A stretch of DNA of 64,000 bases. Origin: Saprospiraceae bacterium (GTDB lineage Bacteria > Bacteroidota > Bacteroidia > Chitinophagales > Saprospiraceae). Shown piece by piece: positions 1 to 8,619 of the stretch (position 1 is the first letter of the stretch; the number at the start of each line of letters is the position of its first letter). The position numbers and the translations under genes were made by a program. The notes beneath the pieces were generated by a model, which was given only the letters and a program-made list of their open reading frames with translations, was not told where the DNA came from and did not search any database. The stretch lies in assembly GCA_020629715.1 (NCBI GenBank), contig JAHDCU010000005.1, positions 62,001 to 126,000 of the forward strand. Direction: 5' to 3'.

Positions 1-1
1 A

Positions 2-1009
2 GGAGTACAACCAGATATATTGGTTTGCCGTACAGAGCATAAAATTACTAAAGAGATCAAACGTAAGTTGAGTCTATTTTGCAATGTGGAGCAAAATTCT
101 GTAATCGAGGCGTTGGATGCTAGTACCATATATGATGTGCCACTATTGATGTTGAAAGAAAAGCTGGATCGGATAGTACTTAAAAAGCTTAAGCTATCAA
201 TGAAAATTGCTCCAGATCTTGAGGCTTGGAAAGATTTTTTAGGACACTTGAAAAATCCAACAAGAGAGGTTAATATAGGATTAGTAGGTAAGTACAATGA
301 ACTTCAAGATGCTTATAAATCTATATATGAAGCCTTTGTACATGCTGGTGCTGTCAATGAATGCAAAGTCAATGTAAAACCTATCCATTCTGAGGCACTA
401 GAGGTAGGCGATGTAGAACATCAGATGAAAAATCTAGATGGTATTTTAGTTGCACCTGGATTTGGAGAAAGAGGAATAGAAGGAAAGCTAGAAGCCATAA
501 AGTATGTCAGAGAAGAGGGAGTACCATTTTTTGGTATTTGTCTAGGCATGCAATGTGCTGTTGTTGAGTTCGCTAGAAATGTACTTGGTATCAAAAAAGC
601 GGTGAGTGCTGAGGTAAGCCCAAGAGGCAAAAATCAAGTAATACATCTGATGAATGATCAAAAAAATGTCAAAGAAAAAGGTGGTACTATGAGGCTCGGT
701 GCATATGATTGTAAATTATCAAGATCAAGTAAAACTGCCAAAGCATATGGAACTACAAATATTTCAGAGAGACATCGTCATCGGTTTGAGTTTAACAATG
801 ATTATCTAGATCAATATAATGGATCAGACTTGGTACCTGTGGGTATCAATGAGAATACTGGATTGGTAGAGATTGTGGAGCATAAATCTCATCCCTATTT
901 TGTAGGAGTACAATTTCATCCAGAACTTAAGAGTAGGGTAGAAGCACCACACCCTTTATTCTCTTCATTTGTAAAAGCGGCTATTGAGTATAGAAAAAAT
1001 CAATCTTGA
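2..1009 (+). CDS. pyrG: CTP synthase, C-terminal part (5' end outside window)
   Basis: Converts UTP to CTP using glutamine-derived ammonia in pyrimidine synthesis. The frame is open from base 2, reading GVQPDILVCRTE, so the gene starts upstream and about 335 of the usual 530-550 residues are present. Visible are the end of the synthetase domain and the whole class I glutamine amidotransferase domain. The nucleophile lies in GICLGMQ (Cys codon 539-541) and the His/Glu pair in VQFHPEL near base 915. A TTG at base 20 could be mistaken for a start, but the family sequence continues upstream of it. The stop overlaps the TTG start of the next gene by four bases, suggesting cotranscription. Family assignment is secure. 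Confidence 0.96.
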   Translation, partial: GVQPDILVCRTEHKITKEIKRKLSLFCNVEQNSVIEALDASTIYDVPLLMLKEKLDRIVLKKLKLSMKIAPDLEAWKDFLGHLKNPTREVNIGLVGKYNELQDAYKSIYEAFVHAGAVNECKVNVKPIHSEALEVGDVEHQMKNLDGILVAPGFGERGIEGKLEAIKYVREEGVPFFGICLGMQCAVVEFARNVLGIKKAVSAEVSPRGKNQVIHLMNDQKNVKEKGGTMRLGAYDCKLSRSSKTAKAYGTTNISERHRHRFEFNNDYLDQYNGSDLVPVGINENTGLVEIVEHKSHPYFVGVQFHPELKSRVEAPHPLFSSFVKAAIEYRKNQS

Positions 1010-2397
1010 ATCCACGATTTGAATCATACTTACCCCAGTTAATTGCGATACTCATATCGTTGTTGGTCTTTTGGTGTAGTTATGATTGGATATTCTTTTG
1101 GGATACTGTACAGTTCGGAAGTAAGCAACCACGATGGTTTCTAGATCATGGAATCGGGAATGGACTCTTACCTAACCACTTAGATTCTGGTCATCCCTCT
1201 TTTTTTGCACTTTATTTACTGATTTTTTACAAAGTACTGGGAATCAAACTATGGGTTGCACATGTAGCCATGATGCCTTGGATATATTTGATGTTTTACT
1301 CTATAATAATGCTTGCAAAGAAGCTTTTTTTCTTGGAGTGGTATCATCTTTTTATAGCATTTATTGCTTGTCCTCCATTGCTTGGTCATTTACCCTTGGT
1401 AAGTCCCGATATTGTCATATTAGCGGCATTTTTATTGGGATTGAGAGGCTTTTTAGATCAATCCAATTTGAAAACTGTCCTTGCAGTTATGATCATGTGT
1501 AGTATGAGCATGAGAGGTGCAGCTCTAGGTTGTTGTATGATGATAATGCAATTACTTTGGTTAAGGAAAGAGCTGGATTGGAACACATGCCTTCGCATCG
1601 TCAAATTATATGTGCCGGGAGGTCTCATAATACTTATTTTTTTAGGGTATCACTACATGCAACTAGGTTGGATAGGGTACCATGAAAATTCACCTTGGGC
1701 ACCTAGTTTTGGAAAAGTAGTTCTTTTAGGCTTAGTGAAAAACTGTATCGCATTTATGATCCGCATATTTGATCTGGGGATGATCGTTATATACGCGGTG
1801 CTGGCTTGGATATATTTTAAAAAAGGATGGTCCAACACGGTAAAACCTTTTCTTTTACTTTGGCTTTGCTTTGTGATCGTATTGGCGATTCTTACAATAC
1901 CTTACGTTGGGTTGATGAATCCCAGGTACTTTTTACCACTTCATGTATTAGCCATACTGATCTATATGATTCAGGTTATGAATACTCAAAATCTCTCCAG
2001 GAGACCGAGGGTATTTTGGATGACCATCATATTGTTGGCTAGTTTCAATTTTTTCAAATATCCTTCGCAGATTTCTCATCCTTGGGATATCAGCGTTTTA
2101 CATTGGGAGTATTATAGTCAAGAAAAAAATATGCGATCTTATCTAGATACCCAGAGGATCGCACTTAGAGATGTATCTACATTCTTCCCATCCAACAATA
2201 GCCAATATCATATACGGCTTGCGAATCATCAAAGCTCAATGCGTACGGAACCAGGTGCTAATGTTCCTTATCTGATGTTGGGAGATGTACATAATGATGC
2301 TAAAGAAAATTACAGGGATTTAGTAAAAAAGGATTACGAGTTGATTCATCGAGAAACTGGATGTTTTACTTCCTTATCGTTGTATAAAAGAAAATAA
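1006..2397 (+). CDS. Polytopic membrane protein, possible GT-C type glycosyltransferase
   Basis: A 463-residue protein with about ten hydrophobic segments and a soluble C-terminal tail of roughly 100 residues. An acidic motif (FFWDTVQFG, about residues 30-38) lies after the first membrane segment, followed by DSGHPSFFALYL. This layout, with an acidic residue in the first external loop, is typical of GT-C transferases that use lipid-linked sugars, but I see no family signature that proves it. The start is a TTG overlapping the pyrG stop (ctTGA type), which fits translational coupling; no earlier in-frame start is possible without deep overlap. The function is an inference and the substrate is unknown. 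Confidence 0.75.
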   Translation: MNPRFESYLPQLIAILISLLVFWCSYDWIFFWDTVQFGSKQPRWFLDHGIGNGLLPNHLDSGHPSFFALYLLIFYKVLGIKLWVAHVAMMPWIYLMFYSIIMLAKKLFFLEWYHLFIAFIACPPLLGHLPLVSPDIVILAAFLLGLRGFLDQSNLKTVLAVMIMCSMSMRGAALGCCMMIMQLLWLRKELDWNTCLRIVKLYVPGGLIILIFLGYHYMQLGWIGYHENSPWAPSFGKVVLLGLVKNCIAFMIRIFDLGMIVIYAVLAWIYFKKGWSNTVKPFLLLWLCFVIVLAILTIPYVGLMNPRYFLPLHVLAILIYMIQVMNTQNLSRRPRVFWMTIILLASFNFFKYPSQISHPWDISVLHWEYYSQEKNMRSYLDTQRIALRDVSTFFPSNNSQYHIRLANHQSSMRTEPGANVPYLMLGDVHNDAKENYRDLVKKDYELIHRETGCFTSLSLYKRK

Positions 2398-2401
2398 TTG
2401 T

Positions 2402-2947
2402 ATGAAGAAGCTTAAGCTTGATGAACTAGGACGGCTTACTCCAGAGGCTTTTAAAAAAGCTCCAAAACTGCCGATTATCATCGTCCTTGATAATATCCGC
2501 AGTGGTATGAATGTGGGGAGTTTCTTTCGTACAGCAGATTGTTTTGCGATCAAACATATCGTTTTAACTGGCATAAGCCCAACTCCTTTAAACAAAGAAA
2601 TCAATAAAACGGCAATTGGCGCTGATCGCACGATGAGTTGGAGTTATGAAGAGGACATTTGTGATGCTGTTAAAGATTTTAAAAAACAAGGCTACACGAT
2701 TATTGGTATTGAGCAAACCAATGAATCCATTCCTTTAAGTGAATTCAATGCATCAGCTTATGAAGAAATAGTAGTTGTATTCGGAAATGAGGTAGATGGG
2801 CTTTCTGAATCTGTACTTCCTCATTTAGATTCTTGTATTGAAATTGAGCAATTTGGAACGAAACACTCTCTGAATGTATCGGTATGTGCTGGGATAGTCA
2901 TGTGGACATTAGCCCAGCACATACGTCAGGCTAAAATTGATGATTAG
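2402..2947 (+). CDS. TrmH/SpoU family RNA 2'-O-methyltransferase
   Basis: A 181-residue SPOUT-class methyltransferase that transfers a methyl group from SAM to a ribose 2'-OH of tRNA or rRNA. All three family motifs are visible: an N-terminal motif with the catalytic Arg (IRSGMNVGSFFRTAD, about residues 32-46), motif 2 (VVVFGNEVDGLS, about 121-132) and the knot motif 3 (IEIEQFGTKHSLNVSVC, about 142-158). The protein is short, with no extra N-terminal RNA-binding domain, as in stand-alone TrmH-type enzymes. It starts four bases after the membrane-protein gene, so it is probably in the same transcript. The exact target nucleotide cannot be told from sequence. Confidence 0.92.
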   Translation: MKKLKLDELGRLTPEAFKKAPKLPIIIVLDNIRSGMNVGSFFRTADCFAIKHIVLTGISPTPLNKEINKTAIGADRTMSWSYEEDICDAVKDFKKQGYTIIGIEQTNESIPLSEFNASAYEEIVVVFGNEVDGLSESVLPHLDSCIEIEQFGTKHSLNVSVCAGIVMWTLAQHIRQAKIDD

Positions 2948-2961
2948 GTTTGCCACCTAAT
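2943..2961. terminator. Weak hairpin between convergent genes
   Basis: A perfect 7-bp stem (ATTAGGT / ACCTAAT) with a 5-base loop overlaps the methyltransferase stop and lies 31 bases beyond the stop of the convergent lipoprotein gene. No clear T-tract follows on either strand, so termination is only possible, not shown. Confidence 0.3.
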
Positions 2962-2991
2962 TAATCCGTAAGGTCTTTAAAAGCTTGCAGT

Positions 2992-3573
2992 TTACCATTG
3001 AACGGAATAAGCGGGGTTGAAAAATGACTCTTTTTCGCGACCACCAATGCCTGGATAAGTATGTGATATTCCAGATGCATCGTACATATTCATGAAAACC
3101 TTGGTTTCATTAGATGACTCAAATAGAGATAATGGTACTTCAATTTCGAATTGTACATGATCATAAGCAGCATTATTACTGGGTCCAAAAATATTCTGTG
3201 CTGTAGTTCCTGTTTGAAAATCACATCCAGTAGTACTTGACTCTGTCAATAAATGAGCAAAACAAACGCCAGCAGAAGATCGACCTATGATAAAATCTAG
3301 ATTTGGATCCAATACTTCATTGTTGTTAGCATCAATATAGATAGTATAAAAGTCCGTAAAACTATTTTCCGACCAATCCAACTGATTACTTGTATCTAAA
3401 AGTGCATCTATTTGAATAAATAAATATTCTGAATTACTTGAGTAAGTTACGATATGCGCTTCAGTATTGATGATTTCGACTGGATCACTGATCTCATCTT
3501 TATTACATGAGATTAGTACTGAAAATCCTGTCATTACAAGGATTGCTAAGAATTTAGTGTAAGTAGATGGCAT
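2992..3573 (-). CDS. Small lipoprotein of unknown function
   Basis: A 193-residue protein with a lipoprotein signal peptide and lipobox LISC at Cys23, so it is probably exported and lipid anchored. The mature part is acidic and rich in Ser, Asn and Asp, with short alternating hydrophobic stretches typical of a beta-sandwich. One segment (YIDANNNEVLDPNLDF) has the look of a calcium-binding or dockerin-like acidic loop. I do not recognise a family. A decayed second copy of its N-terminus lies just upstream (3855-4010). It faces the RNA methyltransferase gene convergently and appears monocistronic. Confidence 0.75.
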   Translation of the reverse strand: MPSTYTKFLAILVMTGFSVLISCNKDEISDPVEIINTEAHIVTYSSNSEYLFIQIDALLDTSNQLDWSENSFTDFYTIYIDANNNEVLDPNLDFIIGRSSAGVCFAHLLTESSTTGCDFQTGTTAQNIFGPSNNAAYDHVQFEIEVPLSLFESSNETKVFMNMYDASGISHTYPGIGGREKESFFNPAYSVQW

Positions 3574-3854
3574 GGTTTGATGGTTGATGTAGATATTAGT
3601 AAATATTCAATAAACGTTTTAAAACTGGCTTCTGCCCGCTGATCAAATCTTAAACAATACTTAAAGTATTTTAGATCTGCGGACTGATAAGCATGGATGC
3701 TCCGTCAGAAGATATTCTTGATGCTTTGTATGATTACCAAGAATACGTGATGTAAAGAATCATGGATAAAATCATTCTAATTTGAAAAATTACTGAGCAT
3801 AAAACTGGAGTCTCTGTCAAATTGACTTTAAGATTGTTTGTTATCAATGCAAAA

Positions 3855-4010
3855 TCATCCGGATTCTGAATTATAGGAGTAAGTAGTGATATGCGACTCA
3901 TTGTCAGTGAGTTGGATAGGATGGCTTATTTCATCCTTATAACAAGAGCTAATGATAAATAAAGAAAAAATAGAAAGGGCATAACAAGATAATTTGTGAA
4001 GAGTCTTCAT
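3855..4010 (-). pseudogene. Remnant of a duplicated lipoprotein gene
   Basis: Reading the minus strand from an ATG at 4010 gives a 51-residue peptide with a signal sequence, lipobox (ISSC, Cys23) and then YKDEISHPIQLTDNESHITT, ending at a TGA at 3857-3855. The segment after the Cys aligns with the intact neighbour (NKDEISDPVEIINTEAHIVT), and both put Cys at residue 23. Beyond the stop no frame continues the homology convincingly, so the copy is truncated by a stop or frameshift. It is most simply explained as a tandem duplication that decayed. A short expressed lipopeptide cannot be excluded. Confidence 0.7.
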
Positions 4011-4379
4011 ATTCAAGTATTTAATTGGTCAGCATTATAATAGCAACATTCATTCAGGGTTTTTAGTCTTTATTGTTGCTTAATAATTTTATAAAGTATT
4101 GAATTTCAGTAGTTAATGATAATTCAGTTTGAGTTTTATTATTCAACTTATAATTGCCTAACAATCATTTGATCTTCTTGATTAGGTTGGGGTCAATAGC
4201 ATTTTACGGTATCCATATTATTCGAACGAATGAGAGCTAACTATCTTATTATCAGATTGCTACGTAACAAATGGTATAACTATCCAACTTGATTTTATAT
4301 GTGTATTTAAATTTTAATTAAAATAAAATATTGATGTAGAGTTGTTTGGTAGCATAAAATTTGTATTCTTGTAATGCAA

Positions 4380-4399
4380 TAGTACAGTATAGTACAGTA
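4380..4399. promoter_or_regulatory. Tandem TAGTACAGTA repeat, candidate operator
   Basis: TAGTACAGTA occurs twice in direct succession (4380-4389, 4390-4399), 22 bases before the regulator start. The 10-bp period places both copies on the same face of the helix, as expected for a dimeric repressor site. The unit contains the self-complementary GTAC. Since the gene downstream is a GntR-type regulator followed closely by susC, autoregulation is plausible but inferred. Confidence 0.5.
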
Positions 4400-4421
4400 A
4401 ACTAACGAAAACCTGAGCAAG

Positions 4422-5438
4422 ATGACTGCAGTCTTCCAAAAGATTATTGATCTTAATGATGTCTCTCATTATTCAAAAAAAGAGAGGATCATCGAGGGCT
4501 TAATTAGATCTATTCGATCAGGTGACTATGTACAAGGGGACTTTGTACCTTCTGTCAATGAAATGTCTCAAGGTCTTGGTGTTGCTAAAGAAACAGTCGT
4601 CAAAGCTTATAAGGAATTAAAAGATAGAGGTATACTCACCGCAAAGCATGGGGTGGGCTACTTTATCAGTTCTTCTGAAGCTGATCAGAAACTTAATATT
4701 GCGCTTGTACTTTACGCTTTCCATACTTTCCAGCAAATATTTTACGATTCTATCAGAGAGCAGCTAGGTGATGAAGTTAATATTGATGTGTTTTTCCATC
4801 ATAATAACCTTAGTGTTTATGAAAATATTTTAGGTGATATTAAAGGGCGTTACGGCATGTATATAATAGCGCCAATTCACCATCCTTCTACACCTTTATA
4901 TCTTTCTAATATACCTAAAGAAAATCTGCTTTTAGTAGATAGATATGAGTTCATTTCAGAAGATCATGCTTTTGTAAGTCAGGAATTTGAAAACAGCACA
5001 TTCGAAGTATTAAAAAGTTTGATTGAGCCATTTAGCAAGTTTAATGAGATCGTTCTTTTTTACACTGACGATATAGATTATCCAAAACAATATAAAACAG
5101 CATTTGAAAGATTTTGCCAAGACCAAAAAATAAAAGGTAGAATCGAAAAAAAATATAGCAAAGGATCGATTAAAAAAGGTACCGCTTATATCACGATAGG
5201 AGATATAGATCTATGGACACTTTTGAAAGATACTGAGTTACTAAAGCTAGAACTTGGAGTTGATGTTGGTATTTTAAGTACCAACGATTCTCCAGTAAAA
5301 GAAATCATTTGTGGAGGCATTACGACCTACCATGCCGACTTTGATAGTATGGCGGATAAAGCTGTACAATTTGTAAAGACAAGAGAAGTAATACAGGAAA
5401 TTCTTCCAGTGTCTATTTCCAGAAGAAAATCATTATAG
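4422..5438 (+). CDS. GntR-family transcriptional regulator with sugar-sensor domain
   Basis: Probable ligand-responsive regulator of the galactoside locus. Residues about 15-85 form a GntR winged helix (RSGDYVQGDFVPSVNEMSQ followed by VAKETVVKAYKELKDRGIL). Residues about 90-330 resemble a LacI-like periplasmic-binding-protein fold (LNIALVLYAFHTFQQIFYDSI, then IAPIHHPSTPLYL), as in the AraR-like GntR regulators common in Bacteroidota carbohydrate loci. It lies 44 bases before susC on the same strand with no terminator between, so regulator and receptor are probably cotranscribed. A tandem 10-bp repeat sits just upstream of its start. The ligand is unknown; a galactoside is inferred from the genes that follow. 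Confidence 0.88.
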   Translation: MTAVFQKIIDLNDVSHYSKKERIIEGLIRSIRSGDYVQGDFVPSVNEMSQGLGVAKETVVKAYKELKDRGILTAKHGVGYFISSSEADQKLNIALVLYAFHTFQQIFYDSIREQLGDEVNIDVFFHHNNLSVYENILGDIKGRYGMYIIAPIHHPSTPLYLSNIPKENLLLVDRYEFISEDHAFVSQEFENSTFEVLKSLIEPFSKFNEIVLFYTDDIDYPKQYKTAFERFCQDQKIKGRIEKKYSKGSIKKGTAYITIGDIDLWTLLKDTELLKLELGVDVGILSTNDSPVKEIICGGITTYHADFDSMADKAVQFVKTREVIQEILPVSISRRKSL

Positions 5439-5482
5439 CCTATTATCAATACTTAAAATTATGAATTATTAAATGCAAAACA

Positions 5483-8400
5483 ATGAACGCTAATTTTACA
5501 AATACTAAAAACTTTACAAGCACTTGGCTGAAATTTATGGTCATGAGTGCTGCTATTTTTCTTACGGCCTCTATTTCTGCGCAAACAGTAAGTGGAGTCG
5601 TAATGGATGAAGGTGGGGTACCTATTATTGGAGCAAATATTCAAGTCGGTGGTTCGATGGATGGAACAATCACTGATATTGATGGTAATTTCTCGTTGGA
5701 TATGCCAGCGGGTAGTAATACACTCGTCATTTCTTATGTAGGATACAAGGAAATAAAGGTAGACGTTAATGGTCAGTCAAATTTGAATATTACTATGACC
5801 TCAGACAATGAACTCCTAGATGAGGTTGTAGTTATTGGATATGGTGTCCAAAAACGAAGTGACCTCGTTGGATCTGTTGCATCTCTGGATGGATCAGATT
5901 TGAAGAGCTTAGTTGTTGGAAATGCGACTTCTGCACTTCAAGGAAAGATGTCTGGTATTCAGATTGAAAACAATGGTGGAGCACCAGGTGGTGATGCTAA
6001 TGTATTCGTTCGTGGTGTTAGTTCTTTGACTAATTCATTCCCATTATACGTCATCGACGGAACATTTGCTGATAATATGAATTTTTTAAATCCAAAAGAC
6101 ATTGAGTCTATTGAGGTTTTAAAAGATGCATCTTCTGCGGCGATCTATGGATCTAGAGCGGCCAATGGAGTTGTGATTATCACAACTAAGAATGGTACTG
6201 AAGATGGTGAAACAAGAGTGAGCCTTGATGTACGTTCAGGAGTAGAAAGTGCTACAAAAATGTTGGATTTACTCAATGGGGAGCAATTTGTAGAGTACAG
6301 AAATCAGCTGGAAGCTAATGATGGAACTGGATTTGTTATGCCTGCAGGACTACCAAGTACAGATTGGCAAGATCTCTCCTTAAATGCCGGGGCAATACAG
6401 GATTATGGTCTTTCCGTTTCTGGAGGTACCGAGAATGCAAGTTATTTTATTTCAGGTAACTGGTTTAAGCAAGACGGTATATTAGTAGGATCAGGTTTTG
6501 AAAGGCTCAATGGTCGAGCAAACAGTAAATTCAAAATCGGGAAGCTAACTATCAATCAATCGCTTTCACTTGTACAATCTAACTTACAAGAAAATAATTG
6601 GTTTGGTTTTGACGGTGCAACTGCTCCTATTTTAGCAGAATCAGTACCAGAAAATGACGGTGGTTTTGAAGCACCAAGTTTTGATATTCACAATTTTGGA
6701 GGACTTAATAAATATGCCCTCGCATCTCTAGAAGACAACAACCTTCAGTCTAGAAACGCTTTAGCAAATATCAATTTCAATTATCAATTTACCGATGCTC
6801 TTTCTGTAAAATTAAATTTTGGTGCCGATTATATCAACACCTATTCTAAGTACTTTGCACCTACTTATTTTATGTCTAACAGTGACGCAGTCATCAATGT
6901 AAATGCTCAAAATGATCTCAGTGAAGTTCGTGGTGAATCTCTACTTACATTATTTGAGCCTACGGTAAATTACAATACAACATTGGGTAGTAATAATAAC
7001 TTGAGTGTTGTTCTTGGATATACGGAGCAAAAGATCGATTTCAGAAATCTTGCTATTTATGCACAAGGATTACCAAATAATAACCTTCAAGTTATAGGAG
7101 CTGCCAGTCCAGATTTGATTCAAAATGTTGGTGGTGTAACTAACATCAGCGGTTTACGGTCTCTTTTTGGACGTGTAAACTATGCTCACGATGATAAATA
7201 TCTGGTCCAGTTCACAATGAGACGAGATGAGTCATCGAAATTTGCTCCAGATTTTAGAGTTGGTTATTTCCCTTCTGTTTCTTTGGGATGGAAAGTACAT
7301 AATGAAAGTTTCTTCCCATCAGATGGACTAATCAATAGATTAAAGATTAGAGGTGGATTAGGTACACTTGGTTCACAGAATATTCCTGACTATTCATACC
7401 AGTCAGTATTTAATCTAACGTCTAATTCTTCGTTTGGTGGTGCAGTACAGACAGGATTTGCTGAAACTTCATTCGCATTAGAAGATCTAAAATGGGAAGA
7501 GGCACAGACAATTAATATTGGTGCTGATTTGGGCTTGCTTGATGATAAATTTGCAGTTTCTTTAGAGTATTATAAGAAGGATGTGAGCGACGTATTGGTA
7601 GGTGTAAATCTTCCATCTACATCAGGTACTAGCGTACCAGTAATCAGAAATGCAGGATCTATCACAAATAGTGGAGTAGAGATTGAAGCTTTATACAGAA
7701 ACAAGGGAGATAGTGGATTTAACTATGAGATTGGCTTCAATTTAGGAACCTTCAATAGTGAAATTACTTCATTGCCAAATCCAATTATTGGACCTTCTAC
7801 AAGTGAAGATTTGACTCGTGTCAATAGATTTATAGAAGGTCAAGCACCTGGTGTATATTGGGGATTCCAGATAGAAGGTGTCTATGCTGACGAAGCAGCC
7901 ATAGCTAATGATCCAAATATTGCGAATGACGATCTAAGAAGATCTCAAGTTCAACCTGGGGATTTTATTAGAAAAGATATTAATGGTGATGGTATTGTGG
8001 ACGGTGAAGATCAAACAGTACTGGGAGATCCTACACCTGACTTTATCTATGGATTAAGTTTCTCTGGTAGCTACAATAATTTCGATTTTGGCTTATTCTT
8101 TAATGGTGTTCAGGGTAATGAAATCTATAACCTAAACAAGTTTTTCAATATTTTCTGGGCTGATGATAATAAGTTGACCGATGTATTAAATGCTTGGACT
8201 CCGACGAACACGGATACGAATATTCCAAGAGCAACAACCTTAGATGCAGCGGGAAATAGAGCACCTTCTTCATTTTTTGTAGAAGATGGTTCTTATCTAA
8301 GATTGAGAAGTTTAGAATTGGGATATACATTTGATACGGATACATCACTAGATTTCCTGAGAAATTTACGAGTATTTGTAACAGGACAGAACCTATTAAC

Positions 8401-8581
8401 GATCACAGGTTATTCTGGTTATGATCCTGATGTATCTTCTACTAACGGTGGTAGAGCCAATAGAGATACAGGATTCTTTGGTAATACTGTAGATGTAAAT
8501 CCTTTGTTGGGTAGAGGTCTAGATGCTAGAGCTTATCCTAACGCTAGGGGTATTGTATTCGGTATACAAGCACAATTTTAA
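5483..8581 (+). CDS. SusC/RagA-type TonB-dependent outer-membrane receptor
   Basis: A 1032-residue outer-membrane transporter that moves oligosaccharides or other ligands into the periplasm with TonB energy. After a signal peptide (to about residue 34, ending ISAQ) comes a carboxypeptidase-regulatory-like domain (about 37-115, with GTITDIDGNFSL) and the plug. The SusC signature is KDIESIEVLKDASSAAIYGS. The rest is a large beta-barrel ending in an aromatic residue (IQAQF). SusD follows 38 bases downstream, the standard pair. Placed between the GntR regulator and galactosidase genes, it is inferred to import galactose-containing glycans or glycosides. Confidence 0.96.
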   Translation: MNANFTNTKNFTSTWLKFMVMSAAIFLTASISAQTVSGVVMDEGGVPIIGANIQVGGSMDGTITDIDGNFSLDMPAGSNTLVISYVGYKEIKVDVNGQSNLNITMTSDNELLDEVVVIGYGVQKRSDLVGSVASLDGSDLKSLVVGNATSALQGKMSGIQIENNGGAPGGDANVFVRGVSSLTNSFPLYVIDGTFADNMNFLNPKDIESIEVLKDASSAAIYGSRAANGVVIITTKNGTEDGETRVSLDVRSGVESATKMLDLLNGEQFVEYRNQLEANDGTGFVMPAGLPSTDWQDLSLNAGAIQDYGLSVSGGTENASYFISGNWFKQDGILVGSGFERLNGRANSKFKIGKLTINQSLSLVQSNLQENNWFGFDGATAPILAESVPENDGGFEAPSFDIHNFGGLNKYALASLEDNNLQSRNALANINFNYQFTDALSVKLNFGADYINTYSKYFAPTYFMSNSDAVINVNAQNDLSEVRGESLLTLFEPTVNYNTTLGSNNNLSVVLGYTEQKIDFRNLAIYAQGLPNNNLQVIGAASPDLIQNVGGVTNISGLRSLFGRVNYAHDDKYLVQFTMRRDESSKFAPDFRVGYFPSVSLGWKVHNESFFPSDGLINRLKIRGGLGTLGSQNIPDYSYQSVFNLTSNSSFGGAVQTGFAETSFALEDLKWEEAQTINIGADLGLLDDKFAVSLEYYKKDVSDVLVGVNLPSTSGTSVPVIRNAGSITNSGVEIEALYRNKGDSGFNYEIGFNLGTFNSEITSLPNPIIGPSTSEDLTRVNRFIEGQAPGVYWGFQIEGVYADEAAIANDPNIANDDLRRSQVQPGDFIRKDINGDGIVDGEDQTVLGDPTPDFIYGLSFSGSYNNFDFGLFFNGVQGNEIYNLNKFFNIFWADDNKLTDVLNAWTPTNTDTNIPRATTLDAAGNRAPSSFFVEDGSYLRLRSLELGYTFDTDTSLDFLRNLRVFVTGQNLLTITGYSGYDPDVSSTNGGRANRDTGFFGNTVDVNPLLGRGLDARAYPNARGIVFGIQAQF

Positions 8582-8619
8582 GAATCACGAAAAAACCAAC
8601 ATTTCTAAGCATTTATAAA

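Larger units (their letters stand above)
3574..4421. other. Gene-poor 848-bp interval
   Basis: This interval contains the lipoprotein remnant (3855-4010, minus strand) and the tandem repeat 4380-4399 described separately. Beyond these I see no open frame worth calling, no tRNA and no strong terminator. Its right half (about 4020-4400) is very AT rich and must hold the promoter of the GntR-type regulator; a perfect Bacteroidota -7 box (TAnnTTTG) was not found there. Confidence 0.6.

Noticed and set aside
3691-3755. Short + frame encoding MDAPSEDILDALYDYQEYVM
   Set aside because: The 20-residue peptide looks protein-like, but the frame is closed on both sides and no homologous continuation is visible; it may be a gene scrap, but I cannot support a call.
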